IMG/VR virus record: IMGVR_UViG_3300028559_000073
Span: 1 to 43,574 of that record
Source: a virus
Direction: 5' to 3' (one strand)
Length of the DNA stretch: 43,574 nucleotides
Shown: in pieces, positions 10,701 through 17,424 of the stretch
How positions within the stretch are numbered: the first letter of the stretch is position 1
Layout of the letters: each line of letters starts with the position of its first letter
The notes under the pieces: model-generated
The model's input: the letters and a program-made list of their open reading frames with translations, nothing else
The model's database searches: none
What the model was told of the DNA's origin: nothing
Translations under genes and position numbers: made by a program

Positions 10701-10903
10701 CTTGGATACCATTTAACACTGATGGTAATGAAGATGTAAGTGTAACTCCTGCTGAAAATGATAATACATTTAAAGAGTACAAATACTCAGTATCAAATTT
10801 AAACGAATTTACAGCATTTCAAATTAAAATAGTTATGAAAGGTAGTAATTCATCTTATCCTCCTATTATAAGAGATTTAAGAGGAATTGCTTTAGCAGCT
10901 TAA
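4778..10903 (+). CDS. Very large DUF4815-type structural protein (baseplate/fibre)
   Basis: A 2041-residue protein, the largest gene here, with a strong GGGAG ribosome-binding site before the ATG. The N-terminus (LSPYFDDY, KKFHRVLFRPAFAVQAREL, QTILQNQVERISDHLFEKG) is the DUF4815 signature found in large structural proteins of T4-like marine phages. The body is a string of beta modules; a GExITGGTSGAT-type motif recurs (residues about 475 and 600, related form near 90). Residues about 1100-1180 are more helical (RIQKQDNKRYTMRDIGRLEKR). The C-terminal third has lectin-like beta segments ending IIRDLRGIALAA. It probably spans baseplate wedge and fibre attachment; a gp7/gp10 equivalent is possible but not shown. 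Confidence 0.7.
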   Translation: MPSPTDFNLSPYFDDYAESKKFHRVLFRPAFAVQARELTQSQTILQNQVERISDHLFEKGAMIIPGEIGFDLEYYAVKLTSKTFATVAEYVGKQITGVTSGVIGICVNVVATDGTDPDTLYVKYNKTGSNNTTLTFTNGETLQARTIGNATVLATAVVNSTATGSAANIAAGVYYINGFHVSVTAQTLILDKYTNTPSYRVGLTITESFVTSNDDTSLVDNAQGSSNLNAPGAHRFKIDLTLAKRTLTSTDDADFVELLRLSNGIRQNQVRSTEYAILEDTFARRTYDESGDYTVREFDLDIREHIVEGNNRGIFTLAQGGDPNLLAAGVGPGKAYVKGYEIETIGTTFLNMEKARDFESENNFDTRFDVENFVNVTKVFGTPDIGFVSGEVEAFKEIKLYDTATVTRGTEQSTVGVTVPQIGRAKSRGFELNNGTASANIFSSSSLTSAVYKHYLFDIEMFTHLNVQTAPAFTNGEKITGGTSGATGFVQAISTTRNTAVSSITVASPGVVTLNNHGFKEGMQITLTGGTWQINSASASGAAVYTVKNTTTNTFQLFNAAGDTAINVTSFSSGPTVTHGVTVLNDITGVFVAGETITGGTSAATAVIQSDRYGFNGVQSFDFTQVKQIGMAGSPTYTADVATDSIYGERYPVFGSISVANSGTTVTGFGTLFNTELRISDSITFTTDAGATITRIIESISSNTSLELSVAVGASDVSTKTISFRNRGKLQGSSKNISIFELPYSVIKTLKTTANGGVTDTSFNVRRNFVATLSSGLVTITAGTNETFVSLSEKDYYVSIMSIGSATAGATGDILSLSGNNHLGNPIFTRGGIPNGKTLTLDFGTNYSNAKIKILATVSRGTAGSKTKTLNANSTLAVSSQSEIQSGVIGLGKADAFQINSIFMSPDFSTPATTSHTNVTNRFTLDTGQRDNFYDISRIKLKTGAITPTGRLLVNFDFFSHGSGDYFDVDSYTGAVDYEGIPEYISDTSGKTYNLRDCLDFRPRVADASTISGSTSHRFYQSSPSAIATGASTVDIVEFNSDITTDLEYYLSRVDKIFLDKDGNFKILKGSSSLSPQIPKGLENAMHLYTVFLNAYTLNEKDLRIQKQDNKRYTMRDIGRLEKRIENVEYYTQLSLLETQAQSLQIQDAEGFDRFKNGFIVDNFTGHGIGDVGNLDYKVSMDMARGQLRPMFNSESVQLIEADDDGTPIVAADRTAANYQKTGDLITLPYTETTIIDQPYASRFVNVNPFNIFTWAGSITLDPPGDEWKETNRVPDLLVNEQGSFDTMVANLGNPNLESVEIDTVWNEWQDFWQGAPVETTTSGGEYIGTNQVAGQGRGVGGWTVRARDITTTSTQDIGQTRTGIRTAIVPQVVRTSLGDKVLNVAFTPFIRSRTINFTATRMKPNTRVYPFFDNINITPYVSPVGGSVGGSLVTDSSGAVTGTFTIPDPTNDNNPRWRTGQRVFRLTSQPTNSTNDVETSAEADYLAKGTLETVQNTIVSTREAQTVRQTTTDTRSITRTSTRSSQEVITWIDPIAQTFLIDDEGGVFVTSIDTFFQSKDQNIPVTLQIREVINGYPSRTIVPFGEVVLNPSSVNISTDATTATKFTFTSPVYLQEKTEYCFCLLSNCDSYNAWVATLGETQVGSNRTISANPYAGVFFKSQNGSTWTADQTTDIKFKINRAQFSNVTGTVTLVNDDLETKTLPNNSLRTTSGSGVIRVFHKNHGMHGTNNNVTISGVAAGTYNGIVHTAINGTYTSISNVTLDSYDITTSGTANATGDIGGTTVTATQNRLFDLSCLNISTMTIPGTIINYNMRTTSGKSIHGNETEFSLTSAFNAINVNIGNNILFTSPQIVASSINETNEMAGGKSLFVNLTLSTTNTKLSPVLDVKRMSMVAVQNRLNNPTAGNTPNFVADTAASGTSSAAVYCTRPIVLENSSTALDVRLTQNVRSSSSVKVFYKITNATEVRNINELSWIPFNTDGNEDVSVTPAENDNTFKEYKYSVSNLNEFTAFQIKIVMKGSNSSYPPIIRDLRGIALAA

Positions 10904-10904
10904 T

Positions 10905-11123
10905 ATGAAAATTAAAGTCGAAGGCCATAGTTCTTTAGCAAGAGATGTAAGATCAAATGCAATTGTAAACACAAATAAAACTGAATATCAATTATATATG
11001 AATAGAATTAAAAGTAGAGAACAACAAGGCGACCAAATAAGAAACACTATAAAAGAAATAAATATTTTAAAACAAGAGTTATTTGAGATCAAAAATTTGT
11101 TAAAAGAGGTAATTAAAAAATAA
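10905..11123 (+). CDS. Small conserved-type phage protein with C-terminal coiled coil
   Basis: A 72-residue protein beginning one base after the DUF4815 stop and ending 3 bases before the next fibre gene. The N-terminus MKIKVEGHSSLARDVRSNAIVN looks like that of a small conserved protein of T4-like marine phages. Residues 35-72 form a charged heptad-like helix (IRNTIKEINILKQELFEIKN...). Probably a small structural adaptor or assembly factor; function unknown. Confidence 0.6.
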   Translation: MKIKVEGHSSLARDVRSNAIVNTNKTEYQLYMNRIKSREQQGDQIRNTIKEINILKQELFEIKNLLKEVIKK

Positions 11124-11126
11124 ACA

Positions 11127-12515
11127 ATGGCATTTACAATAATTAATACTAGCGATACACTTGAACAAATGCGAGTTAAGTTAAACAACTTAACTACAAA
11201 TGATTTTGGTGACCCGTCTTTATTACCAGGAGCTGGATTATCGGCTACTTCTATTGTAGGAGCAGTTATTGAAATTGCAGGTGTTGCTTTTTCTGCTGCA
11301 GGTTGGACAATTAGAGATTCAAGTTCTACAATTCAAGTTATAGGTGCTGGACAAACTTTAGATGTTGTAGGTACATCAAATCAAATTAATGCTGTAGTAA
11401 GTTCACCTGACACTTTAACTTTAAGTCTTCCAAATACAGTAATTATTAATACACAAGCAGATATTAGTACAATATCAATATCTTCAGGACTAATTACAAG
11501 TTCAACAGGTGCTATAAGTTTTAGTAATGAAAATTTATTAACGACAGGTACATTAGGTGCAGGAGATACAACAGTTACATCTTTAAATTCTTCAGGTGCC
11601 ATATCAGGAACAACAGGTACATTTACCGGTGCCATATCAGGAACAACAGGTACATTTACCGGTGCAGTATCAGGTACAACAGGCACTTTTTCTAGCACAA
11701 TAGAAGGAACAAGTTTAAATTTAACTTCAGGTGGTATTGTTTTTGAAGGTTCTACAGCAGATGCTTTTGAAACAACATTAAACGTTGTTAATCCTACTTC
11801 TGATAGAACAATAACAATACCAAACGTTTCAGGTACTGTAGTTACAACTGGAGATACTGGCACAGTTACGAGTACAATGATAGCTGATGGCACGATAGTA
11901 AATGCTGATATAGCTGATGGTACGATTAGAGCTGCTAAATTAAATTTATCAGCTGATACGTTAACAGTAAATACTTTAAATGCTACAACAATTACAGGTT
12001 CAGGTTCTACGGCAACCACAGTTTCTTTAACTGCTGATAATACTACAGCAGCTTCTAATTTTATAACCTTTGCTTCAGGAGCAACAGGTTCTCAAGCTTT
12101 AAAAACAGACACAGATTTAACATATAATCCTAGTACAAATGTTTTATCAACAACAGCTGCACAAGCACAGTATGCCGATTTAGCCGAAATTTATAAAACA
12201 GATAAAAATTATAGTATAGGTACTGTTGTAATGATAGGTGGTTCACAAGAAGTAACAGAATGTTTTGTAGGTTATAGAGCATTAGGTGTTATATCTGAAA
12301 AACCTGCTTTTTTAATGAATGCTAAAGCAGAAGGCCAACCAATTGCATTAAAAGGCCGTGTTTTAGTCAAAGTAACTGGTGATATTAAAAAAGGCGATGA
12401 GTTAGTTGCAGGCAACGGTGGTTATGCAACAAAAGTAAGCGATGAATTTAATAAAGTTTTTGCTATAGCATTAGAAGATAATGAAAAAGGCCTAATTGAG
12501 GCAGTTATACTATAA
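11127..12515 (+). CDS. Tail fibre protein with peptidase-G2-like C-terminal domain
   Basis: A 462-residue protein. After an N-terminal ~75-residue domain, residues about 155-190 are three 11-residue tandem repeats (GAISGTTGTFT type). Residues about 205-280 (FEGSTADAFETTLNV, TSDRTITIPN, TSTMIADGTI, IRAAKLNL) are nearly copied in the fibre gene at 26262. The C-terminal ~115 residues (AQYADLAEIYKTD, GTVVMIGGSQEVTE, GVISEKPAFLMNA, IALKGRVLVKV) match the phage fibre domain related to peptidase G2/intramolecular chaperone regions, which in some fibres trimerise and self-cleave. I cannot see whether cleavage residues are kept. Last ordinary virion gene before the modification block. Confidence 0.75.
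   Translation: MAFTIINTSDTLEQMRVKLNNLTTNDFGDPSLLPGAGLSATSIVGAVIEIAGVAFSAAGWTIRDSSSTIQVIGAGQTLDVVGTSNQINAVVSSPDTLTLSLPNTVIINTQADISTISISSGLITSSTGAISFSNENLLTTGTLGAGDTTVTSLNSSGAISGTTGTFTGAISGTTGTFTGAVSGTTGTFSSTIEGTSLNLTSGGIVFEGSTADAFETTLNVVNPTSDRTITIPNVSGTVVTTGDTGTVTSTMIADGTIVNADIADGTIRAAKLNLSADTLTVNTLNATTITGSGSTATTVSLTADNTTAASNFITFASGATGSQALKTDTDLTYNPSTNVLSTTAAQAQYADLAEIYKTDKNYSIGTVVMIGGSQEVTECFVGYRALGVISEKPAFLMNAKAEGQPIALKGRVLVKVTGDIKKGDELVAGNGGYATKVSDEFNKVFAIALEDNEKGLIEAVIL
11595..11693 (+). repeat. Three in-frame 33-bp tandem repeats
   Basis: The 33-base unit starting GGTGCCATATCAGG and ending ATTTACC occurs twice identically (11595-11627 and 11628-11660), then a third diverged copy (11661-11693). 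Each encodes 11 residues of the fibre, GAISGTTGTFT or a variant. Identical adjacent copies suggest recent slippage or recombination that lengthens the fibre shaft. Confidence 0.85.
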
Positions 12516-12520
12516 TTTTG

Positions 12521-12538
12521 CTGTAATAAATATTACAG
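12521..12538 (+). promoter_or_regulatory. Perfect inverted repeat containing a late-promoter-like octamer
   Basis: CTGTAAT-AAAT-ATTACAG is a 7-bp perfect inverted repeat ending two bases before the cupin ATG at 12540. It contains AATAAATA (12525-12532), one mismatch from TATAAATA and within the N-ATAAATA form reported for cyanophage late promoters. It sits at the junction of a fibre gene and the radical-SAM block. It could be a promoter, a transcript hairpin limiting read-through or cupin translation, or an operator. No U-run follows, so a classical terminator is unlikely. Confidence 0.4.
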
Positions 12539-12539
12539 T

Positions 12540-12992
12540 ATGTTAATTGAAGCACTAAATGATGAATTAATATCTTATACAAGATACGAAAATAATCAAA
12601 TAATTTATATAGATAAAGAAGGCAAAGACTATAAAGTTAAGAATGAAATAACTTATAGTAATTGGGTAAAAAATTATAAAAACATTCCTCATATAAAAGT
12701 TGAAGGATTAGAAGATAATAATTATCATTTACAATTATTTAAAGATTATGATTTGAATTTTAAAATGAAAAATGTGCATCTATTTTATAATCAACTAGGC
12801 GGATTTTCTTTTCCTGAACACACAGACGATATAAACGTTCTATTATGTGTTATAAAAGGTAGTAAAAAAGTTTTTGTAGAAAATTATCCCATAATAGTAA
12901 ACGAAGGTCAATCAATATCAATACCTAAAGGTGCAAAACATAAAGTTGAAAGTTTGCCTTTCACGTGGGCATTAAGTATAGGATACAAATAA
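12540..12992 (+). CDS. Cupin/JmjC-like putative Fe(II)-binding protein
   Basis: A 150-residue protein with a C-terminal double-stranded beta-helix. Residues 94-96 give H-T-D, followed by strands VLLCVIKGSKKVFVENY; GQSISIPKGAKHKVE (His134) matches cupin motif 2. The HxD...H set is the facial triad that binds Fe(II) in JmjC and 2OG oxygenases; an obvious 2OG-binding Arg after the distal His is missing, so oxygenase activity is uncertain. First gene of the 15-gene block; its stop overlaps the ATG of the next gene (TAATG). It could oxidise the product of the radical-SAM enzymes or bind a metal or ligand. Confidence 0.65.
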   Translation: MLIEALNDELISYTRYENNQIIYIDKEGKDYKVKNEITYSNWVKNYKNIPHIKVEGLEDNNYHLQLFKDYDLNFKMKNVHLFYNQLGGFSFPEHTDDINVLLCVIKGSKKVFVENYPIIVNEGQSISIPKGAKHKVESLPFTWALSIGYK

Positions 12993-14029
12993 TGAATTGG
13001 ATGTTTTATATAAAGACAACAGAAACTTGCCAATTAAATTGCAAACATTGTTTTACAAACGGCATAAATGGTGCTAAAATTTATTTTAATCCTATACAAA
13101 CCATTGATTTTATAAAAAAATTTAGACATCATTTTAATAGTGAAAAAGATTCTATACATTTTGAGTTTCACGGTGGCGAACCTTTTTTAGCTCCTGTATC
13201 ACATATGAACAAAGTATATGATGAGTGTAAAGATTTGTGGAAAAATAGAACCTTCGGTATTACGTCAAATTTAGTATTTAAATTAAAACAAGAACATTAC
13301 GATTTTATAAAAGGGCCATTAAATAATCGTATGGGCACAAGTTGGGATCCTAAAATAAGATTTGAAAATGATAAACAATATAATTTATGGGAAAAAAATG
13401 TAAAAGATTTACTATTAAAAGGTGTTACTATTAGATTGTTTATAAGTGTAACAAAAGACACTATCAATATAGAACCTATAACACTATTAAAGTGGATTAA
13501 AGAATTAGGTGTACAAGAAGTGTCTTTTGAAAGATTGACAGGTAACGGTAATGCAAAATTACATCCTGAAATATTTCCTGATAATATAGAACAAGATAAA
13601 TGGTTTTTAAAAATGCACCATCAGTCAAAAGAATATGAATGTAGAAGTTGGTTTGATAATGATACTTTAGAGGTTATTTACAGTAAATTTGAAACAGGTT
13701 TTTTAAAGGGTGGCACTTTTTGTAGAGATTGTGAACAAAAAATATTCACGTTAAATGCTGACGGAACCATATCAGGATGCCCTAATTCAGCTCCTGAGTT
13801 TCAATTTGGACATATAACCGACGATATATTAACTGTTATAAATAGTCCCATTAGAATAGAAAACATCGCTTGTGAGCGTGCAAGAAACCCTATATGTTTT
13901 TCTTGTGAAGTTTTTGAGTTCTGTGGAGGTGATTGCCACCAACTTGCTTGGCAAGGAGATATATGTGGTGCACCTAAAAGTTTGATGAAAGAATTAAAAT
14001 TGGGAATTAAATATGGTAACATTAACTAA
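12992..14029 (+). CDS. Radical SAM/SPASM enzyme 1
   Basis: A 345-residue protein read from the ATG overlapping the cupin stop; an in-frame GTG further upstream is less likely. Cys13, Cys17 and Cys20 (CQLNCKHC) form the CxxxCxxC site for the SAM-cleaving 4Fe-4S cluster, and GGEP (61-64) is the SAM-binding motif. The C-terminus is a clear SPASM domain: Cys244, 247, 263, then Cys302-x2-Cys305-x5-Cys311-x3-Cys315 and Cys325, for auxiliary clusters. This architecture is that of peptide- and protein-modifying maturases (anaerobic sulfatase maturase/RiPP maturase type). It overlaps by 17 bases the gene for the Cys-His-x-Ser protein, making that product the prime substrate candidate. Substrate and chemistry are inference. 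Confidence 0.88.
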   Translation: MNWMFYIKTTETCQLNCKHCFTNGINGAKIYFNPIQTIDFIKKFRHHFNSEKDSIHFEFHGGEPFLAPVSHMNKVYDECKDLWKNRTFGITSNLVFKLKQEHYDFIKGPLNNRMGTSWDPKIRFENDKQYNLWEKNVKDLLLKGVTIRLFISVTKDTINIEPITLLKWIKELGVQEVSFERLTGNGNAKLHPEIFPDNIEQDKWFLKMHHQSKEYECRSWFDNDTLEVIYSKFETGFLKGGTFCRDCEQKIFTLNADGTISGCPNSAPEFQFGHITDDILTVINSPIRIENIACERARNPICFSCEVFEFCGGDCHQLAWQGDICGAPKSLMKELKLGIKYGNIN

Positions 14030-14585
14030 TCCAGTTACGCCGCAAAATATAGTTGATAGATTTGCAGATTTTGTATTAGCAGCTGCAAATGCAGGAATAG
14101 TATGGGGTACAAATAATCTACCTTTTCCAGAAATGCCAGGCGCTACATACGCAGGAACTATATCAGGAACAAGTATCACTGCAACAGGAACCACTATAGG
14201 CACAACGGGCAATACAATCACCGCTGCTACCATAAGATCAGTTTTAGAAACTGAAACTGCTTTATATACAAATATTAGACAACAAAGAGCAATATTAAAC
14301 GTAACAGGTGGTGGAGGAAATACAGGTTCAAGGCCAACACCAGGAATTATTTTTGATCAAACAGCAGTTGCCCATTTAGATACCGCAAATAGAGCAGCCA
14401 TTGGTGCCGTTGCAAATGCTAATGTAACCACAGGTCAGAATGTTGATGACACAAATTTAGAAACATATTTTACAAATTTAACAGCAGCTTATACTGCAAT
14501 TAGAACCACAACAGTAACAACCCAAATAGATGTGTGTCACGCAAGTTGCCACAGTTCTTGCCACAGTTCGAGAGGAAGAAGATAA
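14013..14585 (+). CDS. Protein with C-terminal CHxS-repeat tail; candidate modification substrate
   Basis: A 190-residue protein. Residues 1-45 (MVTLTNPVTPQNIVDRFADF...WGTNNLPF) look folded; residues 45-70 are Thr/Gly/Ser-rich like fibre sequence; about 75-165 are helical. The last 17 residues are VCHASCHSSCHSSRGRR: three Cys-His-x-Ser repeats (Cys175, 179, 183) then RGRR. These are the only cysteines in the protein. The spacing is what a RiPP-like core or metal-binding tail would show. The His-x-Ser rhythm recalls HxsA-type His-Xaa-Ser peptides, which are also paired with radical-SAM maturases, but no homology is shown. The start overlaps radical-SAM gene 1 and the stop overlaps the next ATG. 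It may be a virion protein whose tail is modified, or a carrier for a cleaved peptide. Confidence 0.75.
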   Translation: MVTLTNPVTPQNIVDRFADFVLAAANAGIVWGTNNLPFPEMPGATYAGTISGTSITATGTTIGTTGNTITAATIRSVLETETALYTNIRQQRAILNVTGGGGNTGSRPTPGIIFDQTAVAHLDTANRAAIGAVANANVTTGQNVDDTNLETYFTNLTAAYTAIRTTTVTTQIDVCHASCHSSCHSSRGRR

Positions 14586-15277
14586 TGAACATAATTGAAA
14601 CAATAGCACCAATATCAATAGAAAATTTAAAAAAACATTTCACGGATAAAGAAGTTTTTTATTTAATTGACTATAAGAATAGCGAGTTAAAAGGTAAAAA
14701 ATTATTAACTTATTTAAGTAATTTAGATTTACCTGCTGATATAAAAGAACCAGATTTAGAATTAGTTAAAGAATATTTACATAGTGTTACTTTGGTTAAT
14801 ATAGAGTCATTAGAAAATATTATTATTGATATATTATTAGAATATAAAAATATTTTAAAAACTGAGAATTACAAGAATTTTATAAATGAAAATACTGATA
14901 TAATTTCTAAATGGTCTGATAAATTAGATAGCTTAAGTATATTTAATATGTACATTGTCAATTCTGACGAATTTAAAGATTATGCTAAAACATTTCCAGC
15001 AGATGACACAAATAGTTTAGAAGGTGTAAATTTTGTAAGTTTACTAAAACAAGAAAGGTTTTATCTTTTTTTTAATAAACTAAATAATAACATAAAATTT
15101 TATACACGATATTTTGATGATTATATGTTTAGAGGCAAAAACCTTTTTGAATTTTGGTCTACACCAAAAAATCCTATGTTTTTACTCACTTGGGGTATAA
15201 CGCAAGGAAAAGGTAAAGAGTATATAGAAGCTAAAATAAAAGATAAGGAAATTATAAAAAATGTTGCATCTATTTAA
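14585..15277 (+). CDS. Unrecognised protein A of the radical-SAM block
   Basis: A 230-residue protein started at the ATG overlapping the previous stop (TAATG) with an AGAGGAAGAAG ribosome-binding site; a longer in-frame start inside the CHxS gene is rejected. It is mostly helical, acidic/lysine-rich and cytoplasmic in character, with no Cys pairs, HxD or transmembrane segment. A conserved-looking aromatic patch lies near the C-terminus (YTRYFDDYMFRGKNLFEFW). I do not recognise the family. Its place directly after the candidate substrate suggests a binding partner, leader-recognition factor or chaperone, but this is only context. Confidence 0.6.
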   Translation: MNIIETIAPISIENLKKHFTDKEVFYLIDYKNSELKGKKLLTYLSNLDLPADIKEPDLELVKEYLHSVTLVNIESLENIIIDILLEYKNILKTENYKNFINENTDIISKWSDKLDSLSIFNMYIVNSDEFKDYAKTFPADDTNSLEGVNFVSLLKQERFYLFFNKLNNNIKFYTRYFDDYMFRGKNLFEFWSTPKNPMFLLTWGITQGKGKEYIEAKIKDKEIIKNVASI

Positions 15278-16364
15278 TAAAACATATTTAGAACTTGACG
15301 ATAAGATAGAATTAAATTTTGACCGAGTTGTTATTTCAAATATAAACGGAGTGAACATATCGGATTTTTTAGATAAAGTTATACAAGGAAAATTAATAAA
15401 ATATGGTAGAAATTTAGATGATTTAAATTTCACAAATTTAATAACCGAATTATCTTCTTATGGGCAAACTTCTAATAAAAAAATTATAATTTATTGCGAC
15501 AAAACAAACTATATTAAGTTTTTAGTTAAATGGATTAAAACAATATTACCATCTATAAATTTAGAAAGTTTTAACCGTTTTGTTAATCTAACGGTTTACA
15601 AAGAAAAAATAACTCAAAATACTCGACTGCAATCTGTTGTACCATTAAAATTAGATACTTTAAAAGAAGGACTAGGAGATTTAACTGAAAGCTTTAATTC
15701 AGAAACGATAACAGACGAAAATAGAAATTCTATTAAAAATTTGAATTTAAATTATTCATATGAGTTTTTATTAGCTGATTATTTTAGTAATTCTACTAAT
15801 TACACTAACTCATTAAAAAGTGTATTACATTTATTTTTAAGAAGATGGTTAAAAGAAGCTTTCACTGATAATAGAGAAATGATATTATTAAACTTATTAA
15901 ATAAAAATTTTCAAACAACATTAGGATTTACAGAAAATGATTTAAATTTAAATTCTAATAATCCTATTTCAGGTGTTTCTTCTTTACAATATTATGCAGA
16001 TGAAACAATATGGAAACAAAATGAAAAAACAGGCATATATGACGTTTGCAATATAGAAAATTTATCACAAGAAAAAATAAATGGATTAAGAAACTTATTA
16101 AAAAATATTTATTTAAATGTTGAAGAAATGGAAATTAATAGAACATTGTTTAGCGCTTTTGATTATTTAGAACTAGCTGCTAAAGATACTATTACTGAAA
16201 CAGAAATGAATACGGTTTTAAATTTTGTAGTTCAAAATCCTTTTGATACTTGTTTAGTTTCAACATTTGATTTTCAAAATGTAAATTATGTTTTTTTACA
16301 TCACATATTAAACTTAAAGAGAGATAATAATATAGAGGCGCTTACTAAGTTTAGATTATTATAA
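15261..16364 (+). CDS. Unrecognised protein B of the radical-SAM block
   Basis: A 367-residue protein overlapping protein A by 17 bases. Residues 1-130 alternate beta and alpha (VVISNINGVNISDFLDKVI, KKIIIYCDKTNYIKFLVKW), a Rossmann-like or nucleotide-binding feel without a Gly-rich loop I can name. Residues 180-365 are helical. No radical-SAM or 2OG motif. It ends 7 bases before radical-SAM gene 2. Together with protein A it may form a substrate-handling complex; function unknown. Confidence 0.6.
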   Translation: MLHLFNKTYLELDDKIELNFDRVVISNINGVNISDFLDKVIQGKLIKYGRNLDDLNFTNLITELSSYGQTSNKKIIIYCDKTNYIKFLVKWIKTILPSINLESFNRFVNLTVYKEKITQNTRLQSVVPLKLDTLKEGLGDLTESFNSETITDENRNSIKNLNLNYSYEFLLADYFSNSTNYTNSLKSVLHLFLRRWLKEAFTDNREMILLNLLNKNFQTTLGFTENDLNLNSNNPISGVSSLQYYADETIWKQNEKTGIYDVCNIENLSQEKINGLRNLLKNIYLNVEEMEINRTLFSAFDYLELAAKDTITETEMNTVLNFVVQNPFDTCLVSTFDFQNVNYVFLHHILNLKRDNNIEALTKFRLL

Positions 16365-16371
16365 TATTAAA

Positions 16372-17424
16372 ATGCGTGAATTTTTGATTGATCCTAAAAG
16401 AGATCCTGAGCAAGAATACACCATACATTTATTTGAGTTTTGTAATTTAAGTTGTGCTTTCTGTTGGCAAAATCACCAAGATAAAATAGGCATAGACACA
16501 GTTTTAAACAAATTAGAACCTATTGAAAAACTTATAAGTAAAGAATTTAAAAATAAAATCACTTTAAACATAATGGGTGGTGAGGTATTTGCACCAAGCA
16601 TTTACACAAAAGAAATAAACGAAGCTTATAAGCAGTTATCATTAGGTATATCCCAAATAGCAAAAAAGTATAATAAGTTATTTTCATTGAATTGGGTATC
16701 TAACTTAGTTACTGATAAAAAAGGTATTGACCAAATAGAAGAATTATTAAAATACTCTAAAGATAACGATATTCCTGCAAGACTTACAACATCATACGAC
16801 CCAAGAGGCCGTTTCAATAAAATACAGTTTGAAATATTTAAAAGTAATGTAGATTATTTTGGTGATAGAGTTACTTGTTTCTCTTGTTTATTAACTAAGC
16901 CTAACATAGAACATTATTTAAATAACGGTGATGAATATTTTGATTATCTTTATAACAGTGGTAAATACATTTACTTTGATTACTATATGCCAGATGAACA
17001 CGCCAAGTTTAATATGCCTAGTGATGAATTACTATTAAAATTTTTTAAACATTGTGTAGATAATTACCCTCACGTGCATCCTGTAAAAGATTGGATTTTT
17101 AATAAAAAAAACTATTCTTCTTGTAGAGTGAGTAAGTTGGTTTTAGCTGATGGTACTTTATGTATGTGTGGTAATTTAGTACAAGATAAAAAGTCTTTAA
17201 GTATGTACAAATCGCCTATTAAACGTATGGACAATAGTATTATTGAAAATAAGTTTTTAGAAAAATATAATTGTGTTTCTTGTGAGTTTTTAGATAGATG
17301 TACATTAGGTTGTTTTATGAATCACGATTACAGATATAGAGAGGAGTTAGATGAGTGTGTCTATAAACTTACGCACAGATATATCGAAGATGTACGACTA
17401 CAAAGAAACTACATCGCCAGTTAA
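16372..17424 (+). CDS. Radical SAM/SPASM enzyme 2
   Basis: A 350-residue protein. Cys24, Cys28, Cys31 (CNLSCAFC) form the radical-SAM motif and MGGEVF (68-73) is the GGE-type SAM-binding loop. The C-terminus has CRVSKLVLADGTLCMCGN, then Cys301-x2-Cys304-x5-Cys310-x3-Cys314 and Cys329, the SPASM pattern for auxiliary iron-sulfur clusters. Sequence between motifs differs strongly from the other radical-SAM proteins nearby, so it is not a recent duplicate. Likely modifies a peptide or protein; substrate unknown. Its last 74 bases overlap the next gene in another frame. Confidence 0.87.
   Translation: MREFLIDPKRDPEQEYTIHLFEFCNLSCAFCWQNHQDKIGIDTVLNKLEPIEKLISKEFKNKITLNIMGGEVFAPSIYTKEINEAYKQLSLGISQIAKKYNKLFSLNWVSNLVTDKKGIDQIEELLKYSKDNDIPARLTTSYDPRGRFNKIQFEIFKSNVDYFGDRVTCFSCLLTKPNIEHYLNNGDEYFDYLYNSGKYIYFDYYMPDEHAKFNMPSDELLLKFFKHCVDNYPHVHPVKDWIFNKKNYSSCRVSKLVLADGTLCMCGNLVQDKKSLSMYKSPIKRMDNSIIENKFLEKYNCVSCEFLDRCTLGCFMNHDYRYREELDECVYKLTHRYIEDVRLQRNYIAS

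Noticed and set aside
11381-12019. Open frame on the - strand, 212 codons with PVVPDTAPVNVPVV repeats
   Set aside because: The repeats are the antisense of the GAISGTTGTFT repeats of the fibre; no start signal.
12965-12991. GTG start for radical-SAM gene 1
   Set aside because: ATG at 12992 overlaps the cupin stop as TAATG like other pairs here, and puts the CxxxCxxC at the usual distance from the N-terminus.
14534-14584. Extended start of protein A inside the CHxS coding tail
   Set aside because: ATG at 14585 has a good purine-rich site and overlaps the stop; the extra residues come from reading the CHxS repeats out of frame.
14013-14585. Calling the CHxS protein a true HxsA peptide
   Set aside because: Only the His-x-Ser rhythm is shared; length, Cys residues and N-terminus differ and the HxsB/C/D partners cannot be confirmed by eye.
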